Source: Boesenbergia rotunda
Taxonomy: Eukaryota; Streptophyta; Magnoliopsida; Zingiberales; Zingiberaceae
Length of the DNA: 64,000 nt
NCBI GenBank assembly: GCA_024364735.1
Contig: JAGFNQ010005187.1
Span: forward strand, 97,086 to 161,085
Direction: 5' to 3'
Each line of letters begins with the position of its first letter. Positions within the stretch are counted from its first letter, which is position 1. The translations under genes were made by a program, and so were the position numbers. The notes beneath the pieces are model-generated. The model searched no databases and was not told the origin of the DNA. It saw only the letters and a list, made by a program, of their open reading frames with translations. Below are positions 54,887 to 64,000 of this stretch, one piece after another.

Positions 54887-54905
54887 TTTCCCACAGACGA
54901 CGCCA
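54887..54905 (-). other. G: primer binding site
   Basis: The minus strand reads TGGCGTCGTCTGTGGGAAA four bases after the LTR end, the form common in Tat elements. Confidence 0.8.
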
Positions 54906-54909
54906 AACT

Positions 54910-55661
54910 TGTTCCGGAAGGAGTTGACGTCGATGGTCAGTCACCGAGGTTCAGCCTACGTGGATGCTGACGGAAGGGGAAGAACTCCGCACCCTGCGAG
55001 ATCAACACGAGCGTTAGGGGAACACGCCAGAGGTTGTCCGGCGGAGCCCACTCCGACGCTCAAGTCAATGCCTCGATGGAGAAGAATAGAAAGCAAGAAA
55101 AAATGTGTAAGTAGTAAAGAGTGCATAACCCTTTTACCAAAGGGGTTGGACTACCTTTTATACCCATGGCGGCCCTCCACGAGCACCCATGATCCTCGCC
55201 ACGTCTTCGTGATTGTCGGTTGATGGCTCACCCTGATAACGGTTGTCGCGGTTCTTCAATCTGGGTCGTTGCGATGATTAAGGCCTTTATGACTGCTAAT
55301 CATGGGTAGTAATTATTCCATCACAACGAATGAGGATGACTTCGCCGATCCGCAAGAAACGGACCTCTGCTTGAGTGTTCCTTGGGCCCCACCACCCCGA
55401 GGTGATCCCGAGGTTCTTTGGGCTTGGGGGTCCCGACCATTCATCTCTCCGAGATGCTCTCGGGGTCTTACCCCCGAGATGAGCTCGGGGGCGTGTCTTT
55501 CTGAAGCTAGCTCCAGGGTGATAACTACTCGAGTCGATTTCTGGGTCTCCCGTCCCGAGAGGGTCTCGAGCGCTCCGGAAAGAGAGTCGTTCCGACTTGT
55601 TATATCTTGCCACCCAGCTTCTTCAGCCCACGTGTCGGCCTTGGGGTATTCAACCCCATCA
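54910..55661 (-). mobile_element. G: 5' LTR
   Basis: 752 bp, TGTTCCGG to CCCCATCA on plus. The duplicated TATAC follows, and the gag of C continues directly after it. Confidence 0.92.
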
Positions 55662-55666
55662 TATAC

Positions 55667-56481
55667 CCTAAACGCATTTTCAAGAACACTGGAATGGATG
55701 CCGATAGTTGACTCCTATTACATCTCCAAAGATCTCGAGATAAGTACTCTAGAAAATTTATTTTCAACATTCGAGCTTCACAAATCTCTGTGTATAGGAA
55801 GAAAATGAAGAAACAATGTTGCCCTAAACACAAGGAAGATTGAACCGAATGAAGAATCTTCAGCAGATGAGAAAACGACTCATATGGTAAGAAAATTTAA
55901 AAAGTTTTTTAAAACTAATAAATTTAACAAGATTCAAGCCAAGAAGCACTCTCTGGGAAAGAGAAAGATCAGATACTACTACTGTGACGAGGAAGGACAC
56001 GTAAAAGATAACTGTCCAAAGTTAAAGACAAAAACAAAGGCTACGTAAGTCCAAGCACAAGAACCTGAAGGCAACATGGGACAATTCATCTTCGGAAGAG
56101 TATGAACTCAAGGAATACACCAGACTAGCACTTATGGCAAGTCACCAAGAGGAAAACATCGATGAAGGGGGAGGTACGTCAAAAGAAAGTAGCGATAAAG
56201 GGAAAACCTCCCACTTCAATCATGATATGATAAGTGAGGTATGTCTCTTACCTCCTGATCAACTATGCTAAGGTATAGAATCAATGGCTAAATATTTATG
56301 TAAATTAAGGTCAAAAATTATAAATCTGAAAAAGAAATTAGCCTCTGCATGTCTACTAGAACTATATGACCAATTAAAGTATGAAACTGATAAACTAAAA
56401 GAACAAATTGAAATGTTGAAAAATCATGCATACTCAAATGTTTCTAGCTCAAAAGTTAAATATTTTGGAAGACTAAATTAG
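55667..56481 (+). pseudogene. gag: C gag, C-terminal part
   Basis: Continues the gag cut at 41988. Segments in order: the part equivalent to TPEWTLVIDA, the ELHE block (about 55780), MVRKFKKFFKTNKFNK (55885), a knuckle with its first Cys changed to Tyr (YYYCDEEGHVKDNC, near 55975) and an acidic tail. The last ORF (56284-56481) is a coiled coil (KLRSKIINLKKKL, LKYETDKLKEQIEML) that matches the tail of the E2 gag. Several stops are present. Confidence 0.8.
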
Positions 56482-57484
56482 TATTTGTGGAATCATAAAA
56501 GTCAAATTGCAAAAATATTTAAAAATTATATTTCATCTAAATTTTTTATTAATCTAGTAGGTAAATATTTATTTTTGGTTCCCAAATCTATTTTAACCCT
56601 TAAATATTTTTTAATGCATGCTTAGTAGTTAGAGATTAAATAAATTATTTTAGAAATTCTTGAATAATAAAAAATCTATTCGAAGATTTATTTCAGGATT
56701 TAATTCATTTTTGATTTATTTTTATGATAGACATAATTCATATCTATCTATAGAAAATTTTTAAATTTTTTTCGACTGTTATACAAATTTCTATGAATTT
56801 CTTGTCAGAAATAACAATTTTAATTTTATAAATACTTTAAAAACTATTTTTGAAAAATTAGATTTTTCGAAATGAAAGGTATATTTTGACCATTAAGAAA
56901 AATTATCAAGATTTTTTTTGAATCGAAATCTAATTTTAAAAATTATTTTTCAAAATTTCTAAGTTCTATAATGAATTTTTTTAACTTACTTAAAAATTTA
57001 CTTTGATGTGAATGAATTTTTTTACAAAGTCAATATTTATTTTTTGATAAAAAATTTTGGAAATTTTTGACCAAAAGAAGATTTTTATGAATTGATTCTT
57101 GAAATACGAAATTTAAATATTAAAAATCTCATAGCTTAAATTCTTATAATTTTTTTTTGACTATCTATTAGATTTAATATATTTGAAAAAAATTCATAAT
57201 TTTTACTCTGAAAAATAAAACATTTCTTTCCCTAAGAAACTGTTAAGATTCTTGCTAAAATATAAAATATCTTCATTTATTTTGTTAATCCCATTTTTTT
57301 TGTAATCAAAGAGGGAGAATTTTGAGGGTTAAATTAAGGGAAGGTTATTTGAAATTTATTTAATTGCCAAATTTCATGTACTTAATTGCATAATCTATCT
57401 TACTATTTTAGATAAACTATGTTATTTTCTTGTTTGGTTTATCCTAACTTAACTTGGGTAAATATATATCATTAAGAAGGAGAT
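56482..57484 (+). other. C: AT-rich tail and polypurine tract
   Basis: About 1 kb of very AT-rich noncoding DNA, the counterpart of the E2 and A tails, ending in AAGAAGGAGAT before the 3' LTR. No pol remnant. Confidence 0.75.
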
Positions 57485-58468
57485 TGAAAGTACTCTGGAT
57501 GAGTTTTGATGTGATTAACGAAGTCAAGTTAGGTTCTGTACGTTTTTATCCTTGTGTCTAAGTGTGCTAGAGCTTAGGACCACAAGGAGCCGAACGGAAG
57601 ACACAGCATACGAGAAGGATAACACGGGGAAGGGAGCCAACGGGCTCGATGCATTCGAGGGACGCAGAGGCTGCGGAGGAGGGCGTGCACAACGTCCGAG
57701 GGATGAGAAGCCAGAGAGGAAGTCCATTATAGGTGAAGGTCGGAGTCGGGTTTGGTTGAGCCTAACTCTAGTTGGCCAAAAATCACCCAAGCGAATGAAG
57801 ATCGAGAAAAGTCAACACGAATGTTGACTTTGACCAAAAGGTCAACATATGCACCTCAGTTTCCTCTGAAGGCGCCTCAATTGAAAAGATTGTGTTTTGT
57901 GCAAAAGCTAAACTAAGGCACCTCAAATGATACCTGAGGCATCTTAGATCGTAACTGAGATGCCTTGGGTCGGAACTGAGACACCTCGGATAATAACTTA
58001 TCGTTGAGTGATTGTTGGTACCGTGGATAAAATCTTATCTAACTGAGGCGTCTTAGTTGTGATCTGAGGCGCCTTAGGCCCACGTCGGCACAATGGTAGC
58101 ATATATTTTTGGGCTATAAATAGCCCCCTAGAGCTAAGAAAAAAATTAACTTGTATTATATTCCCTAGTCTATTTCTGAGCTTTCAAGAGTTTGTAAAAG
58201 GCTTCTCCGTCTATAACAAAAGGACTTTTTTATAATAAGCTTTTCAACGCCTTAGATTAGCAACTGTCCTGGTTGCAACTAAATAACTTTTTTTATCTCT
58301 TACTATTTTCACTCATGTCGTTGGTACTTTGTTTATATTATTTAAACTAACTTATTACCTTTGCTAAAGAAAGTGTAAAAAATCTAGTCTTACATTTGTA
58401 GGGCTATTCCCCCCCCCCCCCCCCCCCCCCCCCCCGCCCTTCTCTAGCCGACCTGCACAGGACCTATA
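57485..58468 (+). mobile_element. C: 3' LTR
   Basis: 984 bp from TGAAAGTACTCTGG to GACCTATA, with TATA box 58115-58122 and the GGCGCC/GACGCC cluster at 57860-58075. A run of 27 C at 58409-58435 replaces a short C-rich segment of the 5' LTR. It carries the empty site of the MITE near 58297. Confidence 0.88.
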
Positions 58469-58473
58469 CTCTC

Positions 58474-58800
58474 TTGGCTAGTTTTGCTTTAGAGGTGTCT
58501 TCATGAATCTCTAGGAACTTTTCCCAGAGTTCCTTGGATGATTTTTAGGAATCGATCCGGTTGACTTCTTGTGGTGATAAAAGGCTCAACAAATGGAACT
58601 CTGCTTTGCCATTGGTCACAAAGTCAGTCTGCTCCTTTTTGCTCCAAAGATGTTCTTCGTTTTCTTCTTAGTGTTGATCATTGGGTACTATAAAATTATA
58701 CTTGTTTGTTAAAAGAATTTCATAGTCAGTTTTTAAATATACCTCCATTTTTCTCTTCCAAAGCATGAACTCCCTCTCGAACTTTGGCGGATAGATGCTC
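58474..58800 (-). pseudogene. gag: D gag, N-terminal part
   Basis: On the minus strand from about 58800 the sequence follows the family gag start (YPPKFEREFMLWKRKMEVYLKTDYEI-like, inexact) and the SAKELWEKFLEIHE-like block, ending where C inserted at 58473. Stops are present. The primer-site-like sequence lies at 58842-58855. Confidence 0.75.
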
Positions 58801-58855
58801 TGATTGCTTTAGTAGGCGATTAGTCCTTCTAAAACGACCTCGCTTTGACAACAAT

Positions 58856-59828
58856 TGAATGATGATGAAGCTAGCTAGAGTGGTAAATAGCTCTGCAAAT
58901 GCAAAGTCACTCTCTTGTTTTCTACTTTAATAAGGACACACTATTATTAGAACAATAACATAAAAGGAAGAAGAGGCAAGAAGATTTATTTGGTTTGTAA
59001 CCTGGCCAGTTGCTAATCTAAAGCAGTGGAAAGCACATTATCAAAACTCTTTCGTTGAAGGCGGAGTAGCCTCTTACAACAGTTAAAGCTTGGAAATAAA
59101 AGAGTGTTTACAGAATTGAAAGTACATAGAATGTTTTTCATTCTGAGCTCAAAGGGGCTCTATTTATAGCCTTTTAGAAAAACTAACTGTTGCTGATGCA
59201 GTACCTTCCGGGCGCCTGGAAGCCTATATGGGAGCCTGAACTTTGTTGAGTGTGATCCATTTGTCAATGGTCATTGGATGACTTTAGACCATTCTGAGCA
59301 CCTGGAATGTGGTCCGAGCGCCTAGACTGTGTTGACATTGCTCCGAACTTGATCTCTTCGACAACGGCTCCTGATGATATGTTAGCCCATTCCGAGTGCT
59401 TGGAAGGGGTTCCAGGCGCCTGAAATTTGGGCGCCTAAATCAGATCCAGGTGTTTGGTATTCAAGGTCCAGGCGTATGGAGAGTTACCATTCAGTCGGTC
59501 GACACTTAGGTGATGCTTTGATTGTCCGGAGTTGAGCTTATTTGAACCTAACTCTAACCTTCTCCTCTGGGAGTCTTCCTCTTTAGCTTCTCATCCCTCA
59601 GACGTTATGTACCTTTTTCTCATCTATCGGTGCATTCTTCCGCAGCTTCTTATCTCTCAGATGCACCGAGTCTATTGACTCGCTTCCCGTGTTATCTTTC
59701 TCACTTACTGCGTCTTTCGCACGACTTCTTGTGCTCTTAAGTTCCTACACATTTAGACACGACATCAAACACAATAGAACCTAACTTAACTCGGTTGACC
59801 ATATCAAAATTAATCCGGAATACTTAGA
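58856..59828 (-). mobile_element. D: 5' LTR of the outermost gag-only element
   Basis: Same family layout on the minus strand: the ctagctagagtggtaaatag end, cttctccgcc-like block, TATA-like ctataaatagag (near 59157) and GGCGCC-type cluster (59210-59460). Strongly diverged from the other copies, consistent with the greatest age. The outer end is approximate, and no duplication was found. Confidence 0.75.
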
Positions 59829-62800
59829 AGCTTCAGTGTTGTTAGACGACCATTTGCACTTTAAATAATTAGGTATGTACTATTTTAATTTTACTCATCC
59901 TCCTTCTACACTAGTTACCACCGATGAATCCCGAATTTCACGACAAGAACCTTCTCAAAAGCTCTCGATTCTAATGCAGAGTGTGAGAAGGCCAAACAAA
60001 CAACTGTTGCTCCCTCTTTTGCATGGGCGCTCTCCGTCGCTCTTTGCCTATCATACCCCAAGGTGGATGTTTGTTCGAAAAATAGATATCACCTCCCCAG
60101 TATGGACAACATATGAATCCTGATATAATAGCCACATAGCACATATCATCAACACACATGGTTGAAAATAAAAGAAAAATACAACCACGCAGTTTATACA
60201 ATAGCCCACATAGGTGAGGATCCACAACCATGCAGTTTAAACAACCCACACGACTAAGTTAAAATAAAATACAGCAGAAACGAAATAAACACTACAAGGA
60301 AACCACATGCTAGTCGGCCCGGTTTGACACAACAACCACCAAAACTACACAAAAATAGCCATAGGGGTAAAATACAAGACCAAACAAATTAATACAACAA
60401 TAAATCAATAAATCCAAAATACCCTCGATGTGAAGTGGGACTGGCAGTCGAGATACTCCCAGCAACTCCATACGATCTGCATGCTACCTGGGGAATCAAA
60501 AACATATCAAATGAGAGTGAGTTTGGGTAACTCAGCGGGCAATAGAAATAGATAGTGTATGGATAAATACATGGGTAAGGAGATTAAGCATATACAATCT
60601 CACAGGTAGTATCTGTTAAATTCGACACTTTTATTCTGCTCCGAGAAATTTTCGGAAAAAGGAAATAGTGCTTACTGAATCCGGAGGAGTTTTAGAGGGT
60701 TAGGTTATCCTAAAACTTGAGTTCGGGGGACTAAAGAGCATAAACTCCCAAAACCAGGGGCTTAAAGTGGAATGGAAGAAATTGGGAGGATTGAAATGCA
60801 AGAGTAACCTCCCTTATAAGCTTCGGTCTCACCTCACCCCACCCCATCGTGCCCGCGAGCCCTAGTCGCAACCAACCCAGTTCTTCTTCCTTTCCGCCTC
60901 CGCCCGAAGTCACTGAGTCCTTCCTCGTGAATGGGAGATCGAGAGGCCACCGACTTCTCCCTCCTCCTCTCCTCACGCGACGCATGCTGGAGCCAGATCC
61001 CCTTTCTCTTTTCTTCTCCTCCACCTGTGCCATGATCGGAGCTTTCTCATCATCAGTGGCCTGAAGGAAACGTGGAGGATTTCGCCGTCGTTCTGGAGAT
61101 TTAGGAGGAACAGCTGAGGAAGGGGAAACTCGCGTGAGCTTGTGGACTCGCCAGATTCAAGATGAGCAGAGTCGACGCATCCAGTCCAGGTAAGGATTAC
61201 CTGCTTGGAGTGTGGACTACTACCTATGATTTAATTCTATTTGAGACTACATTATGATTGAGGTTTCCTTCGATTCAGATTGAGCAAGTTTTGATTTGGG
61301 ATGTATTAGTTTTGCTTAGATCAGTGGAGATTTTAAGTAGGAATTGGCTTGTGTTACTGTCCTGTTCTTGGTTGTTGAAATTTTTGGATTTATATATATT
61401 GATTTGGTATATTATAGATGTCCTTTAGATCTCACATTGGTTTAAAATACTTTGGATTTTATTTAAGATTTGATTAGAAATTGAACAGATGGTTTGATTG
61501 GGTTTTGGGATCTGAGATCTATTTTGAGGTTGGTTTGGAATTGCTATAGGAATTCTATTATGAAACCCGATTTAGTTATAGTTTTGGTGCTGAGATTATC
61601 TGTTGGGTTGGCGAATTCAGTTTTGGTGTTCTTTTGGGTTTCAGTTTTGGTTTCCTGTGATCTTTAGAGGTTTTTGTGAGCCATTGTTTAGGTAATTGGA
61701 TTAGATAACTTGATGTGTGTTGTTGCCGATTAGATGGTAAGTTTTGGATTGGTCTTGGGGGAGTTTTGTGCCTTGGAAGGTAATTTGATTAATGTATTTG
61801 ACTAGTGTTATTTTAAATGGATTCAAGTCAGTTGTATCTAATCTTATTTTGTACAGATTCATTGGATTAATCTTGTGCTTGGTGGGTGTTCCACATTGTG
61901 AGTTAGATATGGTGCATGATGTGAGGTTGTGTGGAGGATATTGTTTGGAGTTTAAGTGTCGTGTATGGGTTAGAGCTTGCTGTGTAATTTTGTTGGGATG
62001 AACTAAGGTTGTAAGATTGGATAAAAACATATATCTTCTCGGTGGGACTTTTGATTGAGAGCTACCTTTAGCATTAGATGATTTCTTGGGTTAGGATTGG
62101 GCTAAACCTAACCTAAACCTAATCGTGGTAGCTTGGGATAATTAAGGGTCAATCATTTTTAGATATAATTAAATGAAAAAGGTTGAGTAGGTTAACCCTG
62201 ATACGGGTCAGGGATTTATTAGCTAGCTATCATTTTTGTAATAGCTAATTAAATACATTATTGATACAGGAGCTTGATATTGGATTATTGGCGGGTGGTT
62301 CTTTTGGCATTGATACGGACTTCTACTCTTTGGAGGCGGGTACTTCTTGCTTGTCTTCTTTAGATCCACTTTATCTTTATGCATGACTATTTGTTATTGA
62401 TGCAGTAAGCTGATATTGACCTTTATCTGCTACCGTTTTGTTATCCTGCTTGATACTTATGCTTGACCTTGGATATGATCTAAATTTTCTTCTATACAGT
62501 CTCGTTTATTTGTTATCTGATTCTGTATAGCATTGGTATGAGCATGAGTATGTGGATAGGGATTAGCATACCATTGTATGGTTGCATTGGTTGATTCCAG
62601 TCATACTTGCACGTGTGTCTAGATATGGACTGATTGGGTTATTGTGGTATGTCACATGATATTTGCATTGGTTGATTCCAGTCATACTTGCACGTGTGTC
62701 AAGATATGGACTGATTGGGTTATTGTGGCATGTCACCTGATAGTTGCATTGGTTGATTCCAGTCATACTTGCACGTGTGTCTAGATATGGACTGATTGGG

Positions 62801-63949
62801 TTATTGTGGCATGTCACCTGATATCTGCATTGGTTGATTCTGTTATTACTTGCATGTGCACTTAGATGCATGATGGTTAGGTTATTATACCTGTGATCGA
62901 CCTGTGCATGTTATATTGAGTTATGTATGATGACCTGGTAGGGGTTGCATGTGTTTGAGTCATGCACCATACCTGCACTGTTGCATACCGGCGATAAGCG
63001 ACTCCCTTGTGGTTGAGCCTATCGTCTTCCGGTACATGATATGCACACACGGCCACTCATGGGTTAGGGGTGTGTGCATTTGCTCTGTACTGCTCCGCTC
63101 GACCGCTTAGGGGTAGTGGTTTCGGAGCATGGTAGCAGGCGGAGATCCCTTCTCTTCCCATAGACCAGAGGAGATGAGAGCGACGCTCCCTCATATATAC
63201 ATGGGGTAGGGGGGCGGTTCCCCGCCAGCATCCTGTCCACTCGGTCACTCAGGAGCAGTGATAGCAGGGTGTGTACAGTGTCACAGCTCTACCCACTCGG
63301 CGGACATAGTATCGCCTGTCTCGGTGGCTTGACTGGTGTTAGGGTGTGACTATGACATTGTATCATGTGCATATGATGCATTGTGCATTTTGATTGTGAT
63401 TGCTGCATTTATTTGCTGCACTTGTTTGACATGCATATACAGGATATACTAATGTGTGGTTTGATGACCCTGCACTTGCTCGTGTCGGTACGAGTCTTTT
63501 ATTGTATGGATAGACTGATTTCTGGTATGTACAGTCAGTTGTTATTTTCAATTATGCATATTCTGATATTCCTGTTGAGACTGTATCCTGTTGTTTCTTT
63601 ATAGCTATTTCAACTATTTCTGTTGAGCCATGCATATCTATCTATATACCCGCGAGTCCACTTGGACTCACCACCCGTCGTAATATTTTTTGTTTTCAGG
63701 TTGATAGCTTGCCGGAGGAGCCCAATTGTCGGTCCCGGGTCCCATGACTCCATTTGGATGGGAGCTTCCGCTGCTTTTGTTTTCTTTTGATAGAATTGTC
63801 TATGTTTCGTATTTCGTTTTGTTACCATGGGCTTGTATTGGATTTATTCGTGCGGTATTGTATTTTGAGTCCTTTGTTGGACTTTTGTGATGTGGTTTTG
63901 CTGCGCGCCTGCCCTAGAGGCAGCTCAGGTGAGTTGTTACGGTGTTTTA
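59829..63949. other. Noncoding, probably remnants of long LTRs
   Basis: No conserved ORF in 4.1 kb. Two segments have the feel of long gypsy LTR ends in opposite orientation: 60420-60600 (reverse of an actcac...ccaggtagcatgc pattern) and 63640-63780 (gactcaccacccgtcg, then ttttcaggttgatagc). The 100-aa ORF at 60731-61033 is Arg/Gly-rich without a recognisable domain. I cannot name the family; a chromovirus origin is a guess. Confidence 0.35.
62584..62890 (+). repeat. 81-bp tandem repeat, about 3.5 units
   Basis: Units start at 62584, 62665, 62746 and 62827 (partial). They contain gcattggttgattccagtca and gatatggactgattgggtta. The first three are nearly identical. 81 bp is 27 codons, which explains an open minus frame with a 27-residue repeat; it is not a gene. 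Confidence 0.92.
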
Positions 63950-64000
63950 TGTTGGGAACCGGATGGCTAGAGAGGGGGGGGTGAATATAGCCAATCTCTT
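63950..64000 (-). mobile_element. Start of another gag-only family LTR (cut by window end)
   Basis: tgttgggaaccggatggcta followed by gagaggggggggtgaatat is the inverted LTR end signature seen at 5106, 51464 and 53615. The rest lies beyond the window. Confidence 0.75.

Larger units (their letters stand above)
41994..55661 (-). mobile_element. G: Tat-clade Ty3/gypsy element, lacking gag, split by E2
   Basis: LTRs at 54910-55661 (5') and 41994-42733 (3') both run TGTT..CGG to CCCCATCA on the plus strand. The 5-bp duplication TATAC is at 41989-41993 and 55662-55666. In element order: primer site, RT (split by E2), RNase H plus a second archaeal-type RNase H, integrase, a 66-bp tandem array, an antisense gene, polypurine tract. 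The double RNase H, primer site and antisense gene place it in the Tat clade. Gag and protease are missing. Stops in pol show it is dead. LTRs differ by about 8% over the part I compared. Confidence 0.92.
39744..58468 (+). mobile_element. C: gag-only copia-type element split by G
   Basis: LTRs at 39744-41450 (with a MITE) and 57485-58468. The 5-bp duplication CTCTC is at 39739-39743 and 58469-58473. Without G and the MITE the element is about 4.3 kb: LTR, primer site, gag, AT-rich tail, polypurine tract (AAGAAGGAGAT, 57473-57484), LTR. No protease, integrase or RT is present. The LTRs differ far more than those of G or E2, consistent with greater age. The insertion is in the gag of D. Confidence 0.88.

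Noticed and set aside
60731..61033. 100-aa Arg/Gly-rich minus ORF
   Set aside because: Low complexity, no domain, and sits in LTR-like noncoding DNA.
62563..62871. Minus-strand ORF with 27-residue repeats
   Set aside because: It is the translation of an 81-bp tandem repeat in noncoding DNA.
1..64000. tRNA, rRNA or other structural RNA genes
   Set aside because: No cloverleaf or rRNA block was seen. The only tRNA-like promoter boxes belong to the SINE at 39200-39424.

Overview
The window is nuclear DNA of a flowering plant. The evidence is plant-type LTR retrotransposons primed from tRNA-Met or with Tat-clade primer sites, a SINE, a TTA-flanked MITE, small introns with GT-AG borders, and remnants of plant genes. 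Several repeat families look monocot-like to me, and Zingiberales is possible. That is from memory only and is weak.

Most of the 64 kb is nested retrotransposons. Names used here: R0, a decayed Ty1/copia element (1-4690). A and B, truncated copies of a gag-only copia-type family (5106-8819). F, a truncated Tat-type gypsy remnant (8820-10510). A small three-exon gene for a possible PSY-type secreted peptide (10932-11345). A solo LTR (11711-12669). An NIN-like protein (NLP) pseudogene on the minus strand (about 12963-25340), whose intron holds element E, a 9.3 kb Tat-like element with no gag-pol but two antisense genes and two tandem arrays (15455-24790). R1, a young, nearly complete copia element (25413-32492). 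A foldback repeat (32649-33207). An apparently intact gene for a secreted proline-rich wall protein (35731-36399, minus). A solo Tat LTR (37927-38693) and a SINE (39200-39424).

From about 39443 to 59828 there is a four-level nest. D (gag-only, minus) was split by C (gag-only, plus; 39744-58468). C was split by G (Tat gypsy, minus; 41994-55661). G's reverse transcriptase was split by E2 (gag-only, minus; 51464-54164). Target-site duplications of 5 bp flank C, G and E2. LTR divergence falls inward as expected (C well above G at about 8%, G above E2 at about 1.3%). A MITE sits in the 5' LTR of C, and its empty site survives in the 3' LTR.

The last 4 kb (59829-63949) is noncoding, LTR-like sequence with an 81-bp tandem repeat. 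The window ends inside another copy of the gag-only family's LTR.

Functionally, the gag-only family has LTRs, primer site and gag but no pol, so it must borrow enzymes from other elements. The Tat elements share one layout: pol (when present), then a tandem array, then antisense genes, then the polypurine tract. E keeps that layout with gag-pol removed. R0 and R1 both carry series of leader hairpins with a constant loop and changing stems. Boundaries, duplications and divergence figures were read by eye, without an alignment program.
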